From Paenibacillus lentus (lineage in GTDB: Bacteria; Bacillota; Bacilli; Paenibacillales; Paenibacillaceae), in the NCBI RefSeq assembly GCF_003931855.1, contig NZ_CP034248.1, positions 3,720,001 to 3,784,000 of the forward strand: a stretch of DNA of 64,000 nt. Direction: 5' to 3'. Below, one piece after another: positions 28,234 through 38,268 of this stretch. A program made the translations under genes and the position numbers. How positions within the stretch are numbered: position 1 is the stretch's first letter; each line of letters starts with the position of its first letter. The notes beneath the pieces were generated by a model. The model had not been told where the DNA came from and did not search any database. It saw only the letters and a program-made list of their open reading frames with translations.

Positions 28234-29655
28234 ATGGAAACTACAGAAACAGCTAGTTTCAAAGTAGTCGTACAACGGTTCGGGAGATTCCTAAGTGGAA
28301 TGTTCATGCCGAACATCGGGGCATTTATCGCCTGGGGTCTTATTACCGCATTATTCATCCCGACAGGCTGGTTTCCTAACGAAAGTTTTGCTTCCTTAGT
28401 AGATCCAATGATTAAATATTTGCTTCCTTTGCTCATTGGCTATACAGGCGGCAGAATAATTCACGATGTACGGGGCGGCGTCATTGGCGCAATCGTCACG
28501 ATGGGCGTCATTGTGGGAGCCGAGATTCCAATGTTCCTTGGAGCAATGATCGTCGGACCGCTTAGCGCATGGGTCTTGAAGAAGTTCGATAAATCGGTCG
28601 AAGGTAAAATACCTGCCGGCTTTGAAATGCTGATCAACAACTTTTCCCTGGGTATTTTCGGGGGCGGTATGGCTCTCATCGCCTTCAAAGGGATCGGACC
28701 GATCGTTCAGTCGATTAGCAACATGCTGGCAGCTGGAGTAGATTTCCTGATCAACACGGGTTTGCTGCCTTTAGCCAACCTGATCATTGAGCCAGCCAAA
28801 GTATTGTTCCTGAATAACGCAATCAACCACGGTATTCTTGGACCATTAGCATTAGAGCAAGTTCACACTGCAGGAAAATCCATTATTTACATGCTGGAAT
28901 CCAATCCAGGACCTGGTCTTGGTATCCTACTGGCTTACTGGCTTTTCGGAAGAGGTTCTGTTAAGCAATCTGCGCCTGGTGCAGTGATCATTCATTTCTT
29001 TGGTGGTATTCATGAAATTTATTTCCCTTACATCTTGATGAATCCACGTTTGATCCTTGCAGTGATCGGCGGTGGTATGGCCGGTACATTCACCTTCTCG
29101 ATCCTTGGCGCCGGACTTGCGGGAGCTCCTTCCCCGGGAAGTATTCTTGCTTACTTGCCTTTGACACCTAAGGGTGGATTTCTTGCCATGTTTAGCGGTG
29201 TGTTCGTAGCTGCACTTGTCTCCTTCTTAATCGCTTCTCTCCTGTTAAAAACAAAAAAATCTGCTGGAGATGATGATTTGGAAGCTGCAACAACAAAAGT
29301 GAAGGAAATGAAAGCAAGCTCCAAAGGTAATGCTGCTGCTCCTTCCGCTTCCGTTAAGGAAACCATTAAATCGAAGGAAGCAGTTAATAAAATCGTGTTC
29401 TCCTGCGATGCCGGTATGGGTTCAAGTGCGATGGGCGCTTCTATACTGCGGAAAAAAGTCAATGCAGCCAGCCTGCCGATTACGGTCATAAATACGGCTA
29501 TCAATGACATACCTGATGATGCTGATATCGTCATAACTCATAAGACGCTGACAGATCGCGCGCGTCAGAAGAATCCGAATGCAGAGCATATATCCATTGA
29601 TAATTTCTTGAAAAGCCCCGAATATGATGCGCTCATCGAAAGACTGAGCAAATGA
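28234..29655 (+). CDS. mtlA: Mannitol PTS transporter, EIICB
   Basis: 473 residues. The EIIC membrane part (1-340) carries the substrate-site motif GGIHEIYFPY near residue 257. An Ala/Lys-rich linker (345-382) leads to the EIIB domain with phosphorylated Cys391 in FSCDAGMGSSAMGAS. There is no EIIA domain; that is supplied by mtlF downstream. It takes up and phosphorylates mannitol to mannitol-1-phosphate. GGAGG is nine bases before the ATG. Confidence 0.96.
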   Translation: METTETASFKVVVQRFGRFLSGMFMPNIGAFIAWGLITALFIPTGWFPNESFASLVDPMIKYLLPLLIGYTGGRIIHDVRGGVIGAIVTMGVIVGAEIPMFLGAMIVGPLSAWVLKKFDKSVEGKIPAGFEMLINNFSLGIFGGGMALIAFKGIGPIVQSISNMLAAGVDFLINTGLLPLANLIIEPAKVLFLNNAINHGILGPLALEQVHTAGKSIIYMLESNPGPGLGILLAYWLFGRGSVKQSAPGAVIIHFFGGIHEIYFPYILMNPRLILAVIGGGMAGTFTFSILGAGLAGAPSPGSILAYLPLTPKGGFLAMFSGVFVAALVSFLIASLLLKTKKSAGDDDLEAATTKVKEMKASSKGNAAAPSASVKETIKSKEAVNKIVFSCDAGMGSSAMGASILRKKVNAASLPITVINTAINDIPDDADIVITHKTLTDRARQKNPNAEHISIDNFLKSPEYDALIERLSK

Positions 29656-29661
29656 TTACAT

Positions 29662-29695
29662 GCTTGGCGCTGACAGTTTTCTGTCGGCGTTAAGC
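29662..29695 (+). terminator. Intercistronic hairpin between mtlA and mtlR
   Basis: A 15-bp stem (three G-T wobbles) with a TTTT loop begins seven bases after the mtlA stop. No clean U-run follows, so it may act as a leaky terminator or as a 3' stabiliser that keeps mtlA mRNA above mtlR mRNA. Confidence 0.55.
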
Positions 29696-29729
29696 TCATT
29701 TCTCTCGTGAAGGATGATGGCATATCGTA

Positions 29730-31808
29730 ATGTCAACCAGACAACGTCGGATCGTAGAGTTGCTGTTCAATCAACAGAATGAAATTACAGCCGCTGATAT
29801 CGCTGCCGAGATTGGAACAAGTACACGAACCATTCACAGGGAGCTAATTGATATTGAACCTGCCCTAGCGTCTCATGGCATTATTCTTCACAAAAAGTCC
29901 GGAATCGGCATCAAAATCGAAGCGGACAATGAGCAAATCGAATTATTCAAGCAGGAGCTTAATTTAACCGTACCGGCGGAATATTCAACCGAGGAGCGCA
30001 AGGTGCTGATCCTGTGCATGCTGCTCCAATACGGTGAGCCGGTGAAATTATTTACGCTCGCCCACGAACTGAATGTGACAATGCCTACCATTAGTAACGA
30101 TTTAGATCAGTTAGAGCAACAAATCAACGACCAGCAGCTAACGCTCATCAGAAAGCGCGGCTATGGAGTTGAATTATCCGGTAATGAGCAGGCAAAGCGG
30201 CAAATGATTAGTTTTCTGGCAATCAAATATCTGGATGATTCTGATTTGTTCGAACAGAAGCACGACAAGCTTGACCAAAACGTTGTACATCCGCTGACAA
30301 ACCAGCTTTTACTGATGGTCGGGAAAGAACAGTTTTTTAAGCTTGAGAGAGCTCTGTGGCAGCTTAACAAGCAATGGCCTACTCGTTTATCCGAAGCGGC
30401 TTACACCCGTTTGTTAATCCGGCTGTCTGTAGCTTTTACACGAATTCAGCAAGGCTGCATCATCAACCCAAAATCAGATGTTAAGCATACTACATCAGCA
30501 GATCAGACTTCCGGCAAAGACAACAGCCAGCTTGTCCGACTTTTAGAGTTGCTTGATTTACAGCTTCCTCAGGAGGAAGAAGCCTATATTGATAGCTTGC
30601 TTAAAGACGAAGGCCAGCATGAGCTAGGACTTTTGATTAACCACAACGACATGTCTCTCATTGAGACCGTAACTGAATTAATCCGCTTTATTGAGAGCAA
30701 GACACAAATTTCGTTTATGGATGATCGCTCGTTGGTTGAAGGTTTGATTCAGCATATGCACCCTGCTTTTCAACGAATTTCAAGTGGCCTTGCCATTCGA
30801 AATCCGATACTAACCCAGATCAAAAAAGATTACGACCAACTATATTCCCTTGTAAGGCAAGGCGTTGATGAATTTGTTCAAGACATTCATGTTCCTGACG
30901 AAGAAGTCGGGTATATCGTCATGCATTTCGGAGCGGCGATTGAGCGCTTAAAGCAAATTCCCTGGAAGGTGCGAGCGGTGCTCGTCTGCACCAGCGGCAT
31001 CGGATCGTCCAAGCTCCTTGCAGTACGGATCTCCAAGGAATTGCCGCAAATCGAGTTAATCGGTCATCTCTCCTGGTACGAGGCCGTAAGGTTGCCAACG
31101 GATGAATATGACTTGATCATTTCTACCGTTAATTTACCGCTGGAATCCGATAAGTATATCAAAATTAGCCCTCTACTCACCGAGGATGAGACCGATAAGC
31201 TGAGATCGTTTATTCATGGCATTACTTTAAAAAACATGGAGCCCTCCCCTGTTCATGTCGCGGAATCAGATCCCGGTCCATTAGACCGTCTAAGACAACT
31301 CCATATTTACTCGGATATCGTTCTCCGCCTCCTGGATGGTTTCAAAGTTCACACGATGGAACTGGCCTCCGGAGGACCTGACCTAGAAAGCCAGTTATTG
31401 CATATGATGTCCTCGATCGACCAGCCTAGCATCTTGCTTAACAAGGAGAAGATTGTAAAACAGCTCCTGATCCGAGAGCAGCAAGGCAGCCTGATCATGC
31501 CTGACACGGAAATTGCCTTAATGCACACGCGAAGCGAGTGGGTACAGCAACCGGTTATCTCCCTCTTTCGCTATGATATGCCGTTAAAACTTAATCATGA
31601 AGCTGGGGCGGTGAAGCAAATTCTTCTCATGCTAGGCCCGATGCAATTGGAGAAGGCCAGCCTGGAATTGTTGAGCGAAATCAGCGGGATGTTGCTCCTT
31701 ACCGAAATGATTACCCTACTGGAAGGGGGGAGCAAGGAAGAAATCAGAAGCTTTATCTCCAGACAACTGGAGAAATATATGATCAGAAAATTGGATTGGA
31801 GAGATTAA
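29730..31808 (+). CDS. mtlR: Mannitol operon activator, PRD/EII-containing
   Basis: 692 residues. Domain order: two N-terminal helix-turn-helix regions (1-145), PRD1 (about 190-300), PRD2 (about 305-410), an EIIB-Gat-like domain with Cys420 in LVCTSGIGSSKL, and a C-terminal EIIA-Mtl-like domain with His599. The PRD2 histidines H342 and H399 occupy the same numbered positions as the regulatory sites of B. subtilis MtlR, so the same phosphorylation logic is expected: HPr activates through PRD2, while EIIA/EIIB phosphorylation keeps it off without mannitol. It is encoded between mtlA and mtlF, as in Bacillus/Geobacillus-type operons. Confidence 0.94.
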   Translation: MSTRQRRIVELLFNQQNEITAADIAAEIGTSTRTIHRELIDIEPALASHGIILHKKSGIGIKIEADNEQIELFKQELNLTVPAEYSTEERKVLILCMLLQYGEPVKLFTLAHELNVTMPTISNDLDQLEQQINDQQLTLIRKRGYGVELSGNEQAKRQMISFLAIKYLDDSDLFEQKHDKLDQNVVHPLTNQLLLMVGKEQFFKLERALWQLNKQWPTRLSEAAYTRLLIRLSVAFTRIQQGCIINPKSDVKHTTSADQTSGKDNSQLVRLLELLDLQLPQEEEAYIDSLLKDEGQHELGLLINHNDMSLIETVTELIRFIESKTQISFMDDRSLVEGLIQHMHPAFQRISSGLAIRNPILTQIKKDYDQLYSLVRQGVDEFVQDIHVPDEEVGYIVMHFGAAIERLKQIPWKVRAVLVCTSGIGSSKLLAVRISKELPQIELIGHLSWYEAVRLPTDEYDLIISTVNLPLESDKYIKISPLLTEDETDKLRSFIHGITLKNMEPSPVHVAESDPGPLDRLRQLHIYSDIVLRLLDGFKVHTMELASGGPDLESQLLHMMSSIDQPSILLNKEKIVKQLLIREQQGSLIMPDTEIALMHTRSEWVQQPVISLFRYDMPLKLNHEAGAVKQILLMLGPMQLEKASLELLSEISGMLLLTEMITLLEGGSKEEIRSFISRQLEKYMIRKLDWRD

Positions 31809-31811
31809 ACC

Positions 31812-32249
31812 ATGGCTATTTTATCAAAAGACAAAGTAAGACTGAACGTAAAGGTGCAAGACAAATATGAAGCCATTCGCATGGTCGGCCAAATGTTGGT
31901 CGATGCAGGCCACGCTCCGGCAGAATATATCGAGAAAATGATTGAACGCGAGGACTCCCTCTCTACTTATCTCGGTGGCGGTCTGGCGATGCCGCATGGC
32001 ACGAATGAAGCGAAATCAATGATTAAATCAACGGGAATGGCTATTTTAACCGCTCCAGAAGGCATTGACTTCGGCGGCGATGAACCCGCGCAATTAGTCA
32101 TTGGTCTTGCTGCAATCCGTGATGATCATATGGAAATTTTGACGAATGTAGCCGTTCTTGTCTCTGACGATGATGAAATGAAACGAATTGTGAATGCCAC
32201 TTCCGAAGATGAACTCATTGCGATTTTCGAACAGGGGATGAGTGAATGA
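31812..32249 (+). CDS. mtlF: Mannitol PTS component EIIA
   Basis: 145 residues, the usual length. The phosphorylated histidine is H62 in GLAMPHGTNEAK. It passes phosphate from HPr to the EIIB domain of MtlA and to MtlR. It starts three bases after the mtlR stop with GGAGAG upstream. Confidence 0.95.
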   Translation: MAILSKDKVRLNVKVQDKYEAIRMVGQMLVDAGHAPAEYIEKMIEREDSLSTYLGGGLAMPHGTNEAKSMIKSTGMAILTAPEGIDFGGDEPAQLVIGLAAIRDDHMEILTNVAVLVSDDDEMKRIVNATSEDELIAIFEQGMSE

Positions 32250-33415
32250 AGGCCGTACATTTTGGGGCAGGCAATATCGGTCGAGGGTTTATTGGCTTAT
32301 TGCTCTCGAAATCCGGTTATGAGGTCACTTTTGTCGACGTTAATGACACGTTGGTCGAGCTATTGCGGAACAAGGGCCAATATAAGGTAACCCTGGCCAA
32401 TGAACAGGCCGATTCGGTCATCGTAGAGAATGTAACCGCCATTGATGGCAAGAATACCGCTCTTGTCGCGGAAGCAATTGCTGATGCGGACATCGTCACA
32501 ACTGCGGTCGGGGTTTCCGTATTGAAACATATCGCCGGTGCTATTGCCGAAGGGATTGCTCTGAGACTGTCCAATGGCGGGCGTCCTCTTCCTATTATTG
32601 CCTGTGAAAATGCCATCGGGGGCAGTACACAGCTCAAGCATCACGTTTATGAGCACCTGTCTGAAGCGATGAAAGTGCAGGCCGACCAGACCGTTGTCTT
32701 TCCTGACGCCGCCGTCGATCGGATCGTACCGCTCCAGCAGCATGATGATCCCTTGCTCGTAACGGTTGAGCCTTTCTTTGAATGGACCGTGGACCGCTCA
32801 GCGATACGGGGGGATTTCCATAAAATTCATGGCGTCCATTATGTAGATCAGTTGCTTCCTTATATTGAACGCAAGCTTTTCACCGTAAACACTGGACACT
32901 GCATTGCTGCCTATCAAGGTTTTCTGAGCGGCTACGAGACGATTCAGCAAGCGATGAAAGACCCTGCAGTTATTGCCGAAGTAAAAGGAGCTTTACTTGA
33001 ATCCGGGGCGATGCTCGTAAAAACATATTCGTTTGACGAAGCATCTCATCAACAGTACATCGAACAAATTCTGGAACGTTTCATCAATCCTTATTTAACG
33101 GATGAAATAATACGTGTTGGACGCTCCCCGATTCGGAAAATTTCTCCGAATGATCGGCTCGTAAAACCTGCATTAATGGCTTATAAACTGGATATACCTG
33201 TTCCTCATTTAACAAGAGCCATCGCGGCTGCCCTACTATTCGATGAGGGCAGTGATCCTGAATCGGCCGAACTGCAAACTTATATCCGTGAGCATGGCGT
33301 CCATGCAGCCATAGAGAAATTCACAGAGCTTTCAAGCGATCACCCGCTCCATGCCCAAATTTCCACAGAGTACGCGAAGCTTACTGAGCAGCGGTCACAA
33401 GCATCTGCTAAATAA
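32246..33415 (+). CDS. mtlD: Mannitol-1-phosphate 5-dehydrogenase
   Basis: 389 residues. The N-terminal Rossmann motif HFGAGNIGRGFIG binds NAD, and the catalytic lysine region KIHGVHYVDQL...ERKLFTVNTGHCI is present. It oxidises mannitol-1-phosphate to fructose-6-phosphate. The start overlaps the mtlF stop in ATGA, giving translational coupling. It is the last gene of the operon before the terminator at 33433. Confidence 0.96.
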   Translation: MKAVHFGAGNIGRGFIGLLLSKSGYEVTFVDVNDTLVELLRNKGQYKVTLANEQADSVIVENVTAIDGKNTALVAEAIADADIVTTAVGVSVLKHIAGAIAEGIALRLSNGGRPLPIIACENAIGGSTQLKHHVYEHLSEAMKVQADQTVVFPDAAVDRIVPLQQHDDPLLVTVEPFFEWTVDRSAIRGDFHKIHGVHYVDQLLPYIERKLFTVNTGHCIAAYQGFLSGYETIQQAMKDPAVIAEVKGALLESGAMLVKTYSFDEASHQQYIEQILERFINPYLTDEIIRVGRSPIRKISPNDRLVKPALMAYKLDIPVPHLTRAIAAALLFDEGSDPESAELQTYIREHGVHAAIEKFTELSSDHPLHAQISTEYAKLTEQRSQASAK

Positions 33416-33432
33416 ACATACAAACTAATCAC

Positions 33433-33484
33433 GCCGATATACTACAGCGCATTAACTAGCCTGGGTATGTCGGCTTCTTTTGTC
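33433..33484 (+). terminator. Terminator of the mtl operon
   Basis: GCCGATATAC (33433-33442) pairs with GTATGTCGGC (33465-33474) except for one T-G wobble, followed by TTCTTTTGTC. The stretch 33485-33791 is AT-rich and non-coding and should hold the promoter of the MFS gene; no clear operator was seen. Confidence 0.7.
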
Positions 33485-33791
33485 TTGCAATACCCCGTGA
33501 AAATTTCTTAATCTAAGCGATATAAAACTGCTCCGTTTTATTTGATAATTAAGAATATACGTTCCAAGATGTAAGTAATTGGTTTTTTAAGAAGAGGATT
33601 ATTACATACATTTTTGAAAGAAAAACTAGTCGATGAGCGTGATTTGACTATCTTCTAACTTAGGTGAGATTAATAATATAATTTAGCATACTTAATTTTA
33701 AAAATTAAATTTTTTAACCGGAAATTTTTACATGAATCTGTTACAATACAATAGCACTAAAGAAAATAAAAAATAAGGATAGGGATGCGAT

Positions 33792-35267
33792 TTGAAATCT
33801 ACTGCTACTACACAGCAACAAGATTTACAAAACATCAAGAAACTGCCGATTTTGATCTCACTGATTATCGGTGCTTTTTTCTCCATTCTCAATGAAACGC
33901 TGCTTAATATCGCCCTGCCGAAACTCGAAGTCGCATTGGGTGTCTCCGCTTCTACCTTACAATGGCTTGCTACGGGCTACATGCTTGTCGTTGGCGTGCT
34001 GATTCCTGTATCGGCGCTGCTGGTACAGTGGTTTACGACTAGGCAGATGTTTCTTGGAGCCATGGTGCTGTTTACAGCGGGTACCCTCCTATGCGGGATT
34101 GCCCCTAGCTTTGAGCTCTTGCTAGTGGGCCGCTTACTTCAAGCTAGTGGTGCAGGGTTAATGCTGCCTGTCATGATGAACACGATTCTTGTGCTCTATC
34201 CACCGGAAACACGCGGCGCCGCGATGGGTACCATCGGACTTGTGATCATGTTTGCCCCCGCAATTGGCCCGACGCTTTCAGGCTTGATTCTACAGGTTGC
34301 GGAGTGGCGCTGGTTATTCTTCCTGGTGCTGCCCTTTGCTGTCATGTCGATCATCGTTTCATTTATTTACTTGAAAAATGTAACCACCATAACTAAACCT
34401 AAAGTGGACGTGCTCTCGATTCTACTGTCTACTCTCGGATTTGGAGGAATCGTATTTGGATTTAGCAGTGCAGGCAAAGCAGAAACGACTTGGGCTAGCA
34501 TGGAGGTTTATCTCCCTTTAGTCGTGGGCGGCGTGTCCATCCTGCTCTTCGTGATTAGACAATTGAAATCAAACGAACCGATGCTTGATTTTCGCGTATT
34601 TAAATATCCAATGTTTACATTAACGACCCTGATGCTTATCATCGCAATGATGACAATGTTCTCGACCATGCTTCTGCTCCCATTCCTTATGCAAGGGGTA
34701 TTCTTGATGACGACATTTGCCGCAGGACTTGTGCTGCTTCCAGGAGGATTGCTCAACGGCCTTGTCTCTCCTCTTACAGGTCGGCTGTTCGATAAGTTCG
34801 GCCCGCGCGCGCTCGTCATTCCCGGCAGCACATTACTGCTCATTATTATGTGGCTATTTACGCGAATAAACCTGCAAACGACAACGGCCACCTTGGTGGT
34901 CCTGCACATTTTGTTAATGATTGCGATAGCCATGATCATGATGCCCACGCAAACGAATGGCTTGAATCAATTGCCCCAGCGCTTATATCCTCATGGGACG
35001 GCTGTATTAAATACGTTGCAGCAAATTTCCGGTGCGATCGGCGTCGCTCTGTTCATCAGTATTATGACGTCGGGACAACAGTCTTATTTCATGACATTAA
35101 CAGCTGAACCAACCACTGAGCAAATGGCGGAAGGCTTGCTATCAGGCATTCATAGAGCTTTTGTAGTCGGCTTGGGGTTTGCGGTTGTCGCTCTAGTCAT
35201 CTCGCTGTTCACCAAACGAACAAAAGCTCCTGTTGAACAAATAGTGATGAGCAGCACTACATCCTAA
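33792..35267 (+). CDS. MFS multidrug exporter, DHA2 (14-helix) family
   Basis: 491 residues, about 14 membrane helices. The antiporter motif C is visible as GLVIMFAPAIGPTLSGLI near residue 160, and the helix 1 NETLLNIALPKL pattern is typical of the EmrB/QacA/LmrB group. It probably exports drugs or other hydrophobic compounds by proton exchange; the substrate cannot be read from sequence. It starts with TTG 33792, AAGGA/AGGGA upstream. There is no adjacent regulator. Confidence 0.9.
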   Translation: MKSTATTQQQDLQNIKKLPILISLIIGAFFSILNETLLNIALPKLEVALGVSASTLQWLATGYMLVVGVLIPVSALLVQWFTTRQMFLGAMVLFTAGTLLCGIAPSFELLLVGRLLQASGAGLMLPVMMNTILVLYPPETRGAAMGTIGLVIMFAPAIGPTLSGLILQVAEWRWLFFLVLPFAVMSIIVSFIYLKNVTTITKPKVDVLSILLSTLGFGGIVFGFSSAGKAETTWASMEVYLPLVVGGVSILLFVIRQLKSNEPMLDFRVFKYPMFTLTTLMLIIAMMTMFSTMLLLPFLMQGVFLMTTFAAGLVLLPGGLLNGLVSPLTGRLFDKFGPRALVIPGSTLLLIIMWLFTRINLQTTTATLVVLHILLMIAIAMIMMPTQTNGLNQLPQRLYPHGTAVLNTLQQISGAIGVALFISIMTSGQQSYFMTLTAEPTTEQMAEGLLSGIHRAFVVGLGFAVVALVISLFTKRTKAPVEQIVMSSTTS

Positions 35268-35289
35268 AATCTTAAGATCAACAATAATT

Positions 35290-35334
35290 AAGGACGCTTT
35301 TCAGGCCAGCCGGGCACGGAAGCGTCCTTTTTAT
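35290..35334 (+). terminator. Terminator of the MFS exporter gene
   Basis: AAGGACGCTT and AAGCGTCCTT form a 10-bp perfect stem around a 20-base loop, then a T-run. Confidence 0.88.
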
Positions 35335-35420
35335 AAACTCCATGATCGAGTTGATTGTACGGATGAATGCTTACCAATATCGCATAACTTATACTTTGCA
35401 ATAAATTCCCCATTCATAAA

Positions 35421-35455
35421 TAAAAACGACCGCCTACCTCTCAGGTAAGCGGTCC
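35421..35455 (-). terminator. Terminator of the fructose operon
   Basis: GACCGCCTACC (35428-35438) pairs with GGTAAGCGGTC (35444-35454) with one mismatch; the A-run to its left gives the U-run of the minus-strand transcript. Confidence 0.85.
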
Positions 35456-35469
35456 CATGCATAATATGA

Positions 35470-35931
35470 TTAAATAGTCCCTAATAGTTCGATCAATTCT
35501 TTGCGCTCGCGTACAGCGAGCAATTGATTACGGAATTCGTCGTCCATCAGTTTGCGGGAAAGTGCGACTAGAATTTGCAAATGCTCATTCCCTTGCGATT
35601 GCTCCGGCACAGCGATCATAAATACGATTGATACGGGCTGTCCATCGATTGACTCCCAATCGAGCGGTTCCGTTAATTGGGCGAAGGCTAGTGCTGGCGC
35701 AGTAACTCCCGCTGATTTGCCGTGAGGAATCGCAACACGGAATCCGATCCCTGTGGAGCTCATTTGCTCTCGGTTCATCACAGCTTCCAGATATGCCGTT
35801 TTGTCGGTGACGGCTCCCGACTCAGCCAGGGCGTCAATCATCGCGTGAATGCAATTCTCTTTATTCGCCGCATTTAACGGCATCAATATCGCTTCTTCAT
35901 TCATTAGTTCAATAATTTTCATCCGTTTCAC
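35470..35931 (-). CDS. Fructose PTS component EIIA
   Basis: 153 residues. The active histidine is near residue 70 in VAIPHGKS, with the following FAQLTEPLDW segment typical of EIIA-Fru. A GTG start at 35931 overlaps the stop of the EIIBC gene by four bases; an ATG three codons in is an alternative. It is the separate EIIA partner of the EIIBC protein, and last gene of the fru operon. Confidence 0.92.
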   Translation of the reverse strand: MKRMKIIELMNEEAILMPLNAANKENCIHAMIDALAESGAVTDKTAYLEAVMNREQMSSTGIGFRVAIPHGKSAGVTAPALAFAQLTEPLDWESIDGQPVSIVFMIAVPEQSQGNEHLQILVALSRKLMDDEFRNQLLAVRERKELIELLGTI

Positions 35932-37313
35932 CCACCCAGTTGCGTATTTACAGGTTTCTTTAAGAAGAATAGCATCAATGCTGTTATCACCGTTCCAATC
36001 GCAATGGCTAGTGCATACAAGCCAACTTGTGTTACTGCATTTGGAATTGCCAGTACGAAAATCCCACCATGCGGCGCTTGCAGTGTTGCCCCGAACAACA
36101 TAGATAGGGCTCCGGTAGCCGCAGAACCAACCATGATAGACGGAATGACGCGAAACGGATCGCTGGCTGCAAATGGAATCGCTCCCTCAGTAATAAAGGA
36201 AATCCCTAGAACAGCGGCTGACTTGCCGGCATTTCTCTCCTCCAACGTGAATTTCTTCGGAGCAATCATGGTAGCGAGCCACAAGCCTAGCGGAGGGGTC
36301 ATGCCTGCAGCCATCACCGCCGCCATCGGACCGTAAACACTGCTCGCCAGAAGGCCTACCGCAAACGTATATGCAGCTTTATTAACCGGACCTCCCATAT
36401 CAAAAGCCATCATCGCCCCTAGAAGTAAGCCCAGTAGCACTGCATTCGTCGAACCGATCGTATTCAGCCAGTTCGTCAAGCTATCCATCGTGAATTTTAC
36501 CGGCTCGCCGATAACGTAAATCATAAGCAGTCCCGTAATGCCAGTAGCCAGCAGCGGAATAATCAAGATCGGCTTTAGTCCCTCCAAATTCCGCGGCAGC
36601 TTAATAATATCTTTAAGCCATTTCGCAACGTAACCAGCGAGGAAACCCGCTGCGATCCCGCCGATAAATCCGGCGCCTACCTGCGAAGCCAGCATTCCAC
36701 CGACGAGCCCAGGTGCAAGACCCGGCTTTTCCGCAATGGAAAATGCGATGTATCCGGCAAGAATCGGAATCATTAACGCAAAGGCTGCCCCACCGCCGAT
36801 ATCCATCAATGCTGCTGCCAACGACCCCTTCTCGCTAGCTGCATCGATCCCAAATATAAATGAAATCGCTATCAATAATCCTCCGGCGACTACCAGCGGT
36901 AGCATGGCCGATACCCCTGTCATCAGATGCTTATAGGGGCCTTTGCGCGACGCCCCACGATCTGATTTCGCCTGGCTAATTTGCTGCAAATAATTTTCTG
37001 GAGCGGCAGCCTCCATCGCGAGCGCCTGATCGAGCAATCCGGCGGGATCTTTCAATGCCTGAGCAACACCTACCTTCACCACTGGTTTGCCTGCAAAGCG
37101 GGATTCAAGGACATCGGTATCTGCCGCAAGGATCACCGCATGAGCCTCCGCTATATCCTGCTCGGTTAATTCATTTTCGACTCCAATGGCTCCCCGAGTT
37201 TCGACTTTAAGCTCAATGTTCTTCTCCCTGGCGGCTTTTGCCAGCGATTCTGCAGCCATATACGTATGAGCGACACCGGTTGGACATGCAGTAACAGCTA
37301 TCAGTTTAGTCAT
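35928..37313 (-). CDS. fruA: Fructose PTS transporter, EIIBC
   Basis: 461 residues. The N-terminal EIIB domain has the phosphorylated Cys10 in VTACPTGVAHTYMAAE. After a linker, the EIIC membrane domain (about 125-455) includes the GGPVNKAAYTFA segment characteristic of fructose permeases. It has no EIIA domain, unlike the fused FruA of B. subtilis; the EIIA is a separate overlapping gene. It produces fructose-1-phosphate for FruK. Confidence 0.94.
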   Translation of the reverse strand: MTKLIAVTACPTGVAHTYMAAESLAKAAREKNIELKVETRGAIGVENELTEQDIAEAHAVILAADTDVLESRFAGKPVVKVGVAQALKDPAGLLDQALAMEAAAPENYLQQISQAKSDRGASRKGPYKHLMTGVSAMLPLVVAGGLLIAISFIFGIDAASEKGSLAAALMDIGGGAAFALMIPILAGYIAFSIAEKPGLAPGLVGGMLASQVGAGFIGGIAAGFLAGYVAKWLKDIIKLPRNLEGLKPILIIPLLATGITGLLMIYVIGEPVKFTMDSLTNWLNTIGSTNAVLLGLLLGAMMAFDMGGPVNKAAYTFAVGLLASSVYGPMAAVMAAGMTPPLGLWLATMIAPKKFTLEERNAGKSAAVLGISFITEGAIPFAASDPFRVIPSIMVGSAATGALSMLFGATLQAPHGGIFVLAIPNAVTQVGLYALAIAIGTVITALMLFFLKKPVNTQLGG

Positions 37314-37329
37314 AGACTTTTCCTCCTCA

Positions 37330-38268
37330 TCATAATCTTTGAAGTTTTACTCGTTCAAGTGACTCCTCTACTTGATCAAGCGTACAGACGTCTGTGCCAG
37401 ATTTGGAAGCTGTAATCGTTCCTGCCGCTGAAGTCCAGCGGGCAATTTCTCCAGCGGTTTTTTGATGCAACAAGCAATAAGCCATTGCTGCTACCATTGA
37501 ATCTCCCGCACCAACTGTGCTTAAAGGTGTGATTGGGAATGGCGTAGCGCGGTAAACCTCCTGCTCATTCACGAGAATTGAGCCCTTACTTCCCATGGAC
37601 ACCAGCACGTAAGATATCCCTTTGTTTACCAACCTCCTAGCTGCGGCAATAATTTGTTCCTCTGACTCGAACTTCGTTTCATATAATGCTTCAAGCTCAT
37701 GAATATTCGGCTTGAGAGCAAACGGCACAGCTTCTATGCCTAAAGCAAGAGCTTCGCCGTCCGCATCAAGAATCGTTCGCACCCCCTTGCGATTTGCTAT
37801 ATCGATCAGACGACGGTAATAATCCATTGGCGTTCCTGGTGGCAGGCTGCCTCCCAGAACGACGATAGAAGCTTCATCCAGTTCGGCTTCATAACGGGCA
37901 AGAAACTGCTCCAGAAGCTCTTTACTAGGTATACAACCTGCTTCGTTAAGCTCGGTCGTTTGCTTCGATTGCTCGTCAACCACCTTCAGATTCGTACGGG
38001 TCTCGCCTTCCGCCTCAATGAACCGGGATTGAATTCCCTTCTGCTGAAGCTTGTCTAAGAGAACCTTCCCTTGGTGTCCTGCTTGAATACCACAAGCGAC
38101 GACGGAAACCGAGAAGCTATGTAAAACTTTTGCGACATTGATGCCCTTGCCCCCGGCATCTATTCGCATCGTCTTGATCCGATTTAGTTCACCTGCCGTG
38201 AAACGTTCTACTGTCACGGTCTTATCTACAGCTGGATTTAAGGTTACTGTATACACTGTCTTCATCAT
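37330..38268 (-). CDS. fruK: 1-phosphofructokinase
   Basis: 312 residues, PfkB family. The first signature GGKGINVAKVL is near residue 38, and the second is STVGAGDSMVA near residue 250 with the catalytic aspartate. NPAVD at the N-terminus is typical of FruK/LacC. It phosphorylates fructose-1-phosphate to the 1,6-bisphosphate. The start overlaps the end of the regulator gene. Confidence 0.95.
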   Translation of the reverse strand: MMKTVYTVTLNPAVDKTVTVERFTAGELNRIKTMRIDAGGKGINVAKVLHSFSVSVVACGIQAGHQGKVLLDKLQQKGIQSRFIEAEGETRTNLKVVDEQSKQTTELNEAGCIPSKELLEQFLARYEAELDEASIVVLGGSLPPGTPMDYYRRLIDIANRKGVRTILDADGEALALGIEAVPFALKPNIHELEALYETKFESEEQIIAAARRLVNKGISYVLVSMGSKGSILVNEQEVYRATPFPITPLSTVGAGDSMVAAMAYCLLHQKTAGEIARWTSAAGTITASKSGTDVCTLDQVEESLERVKLQRL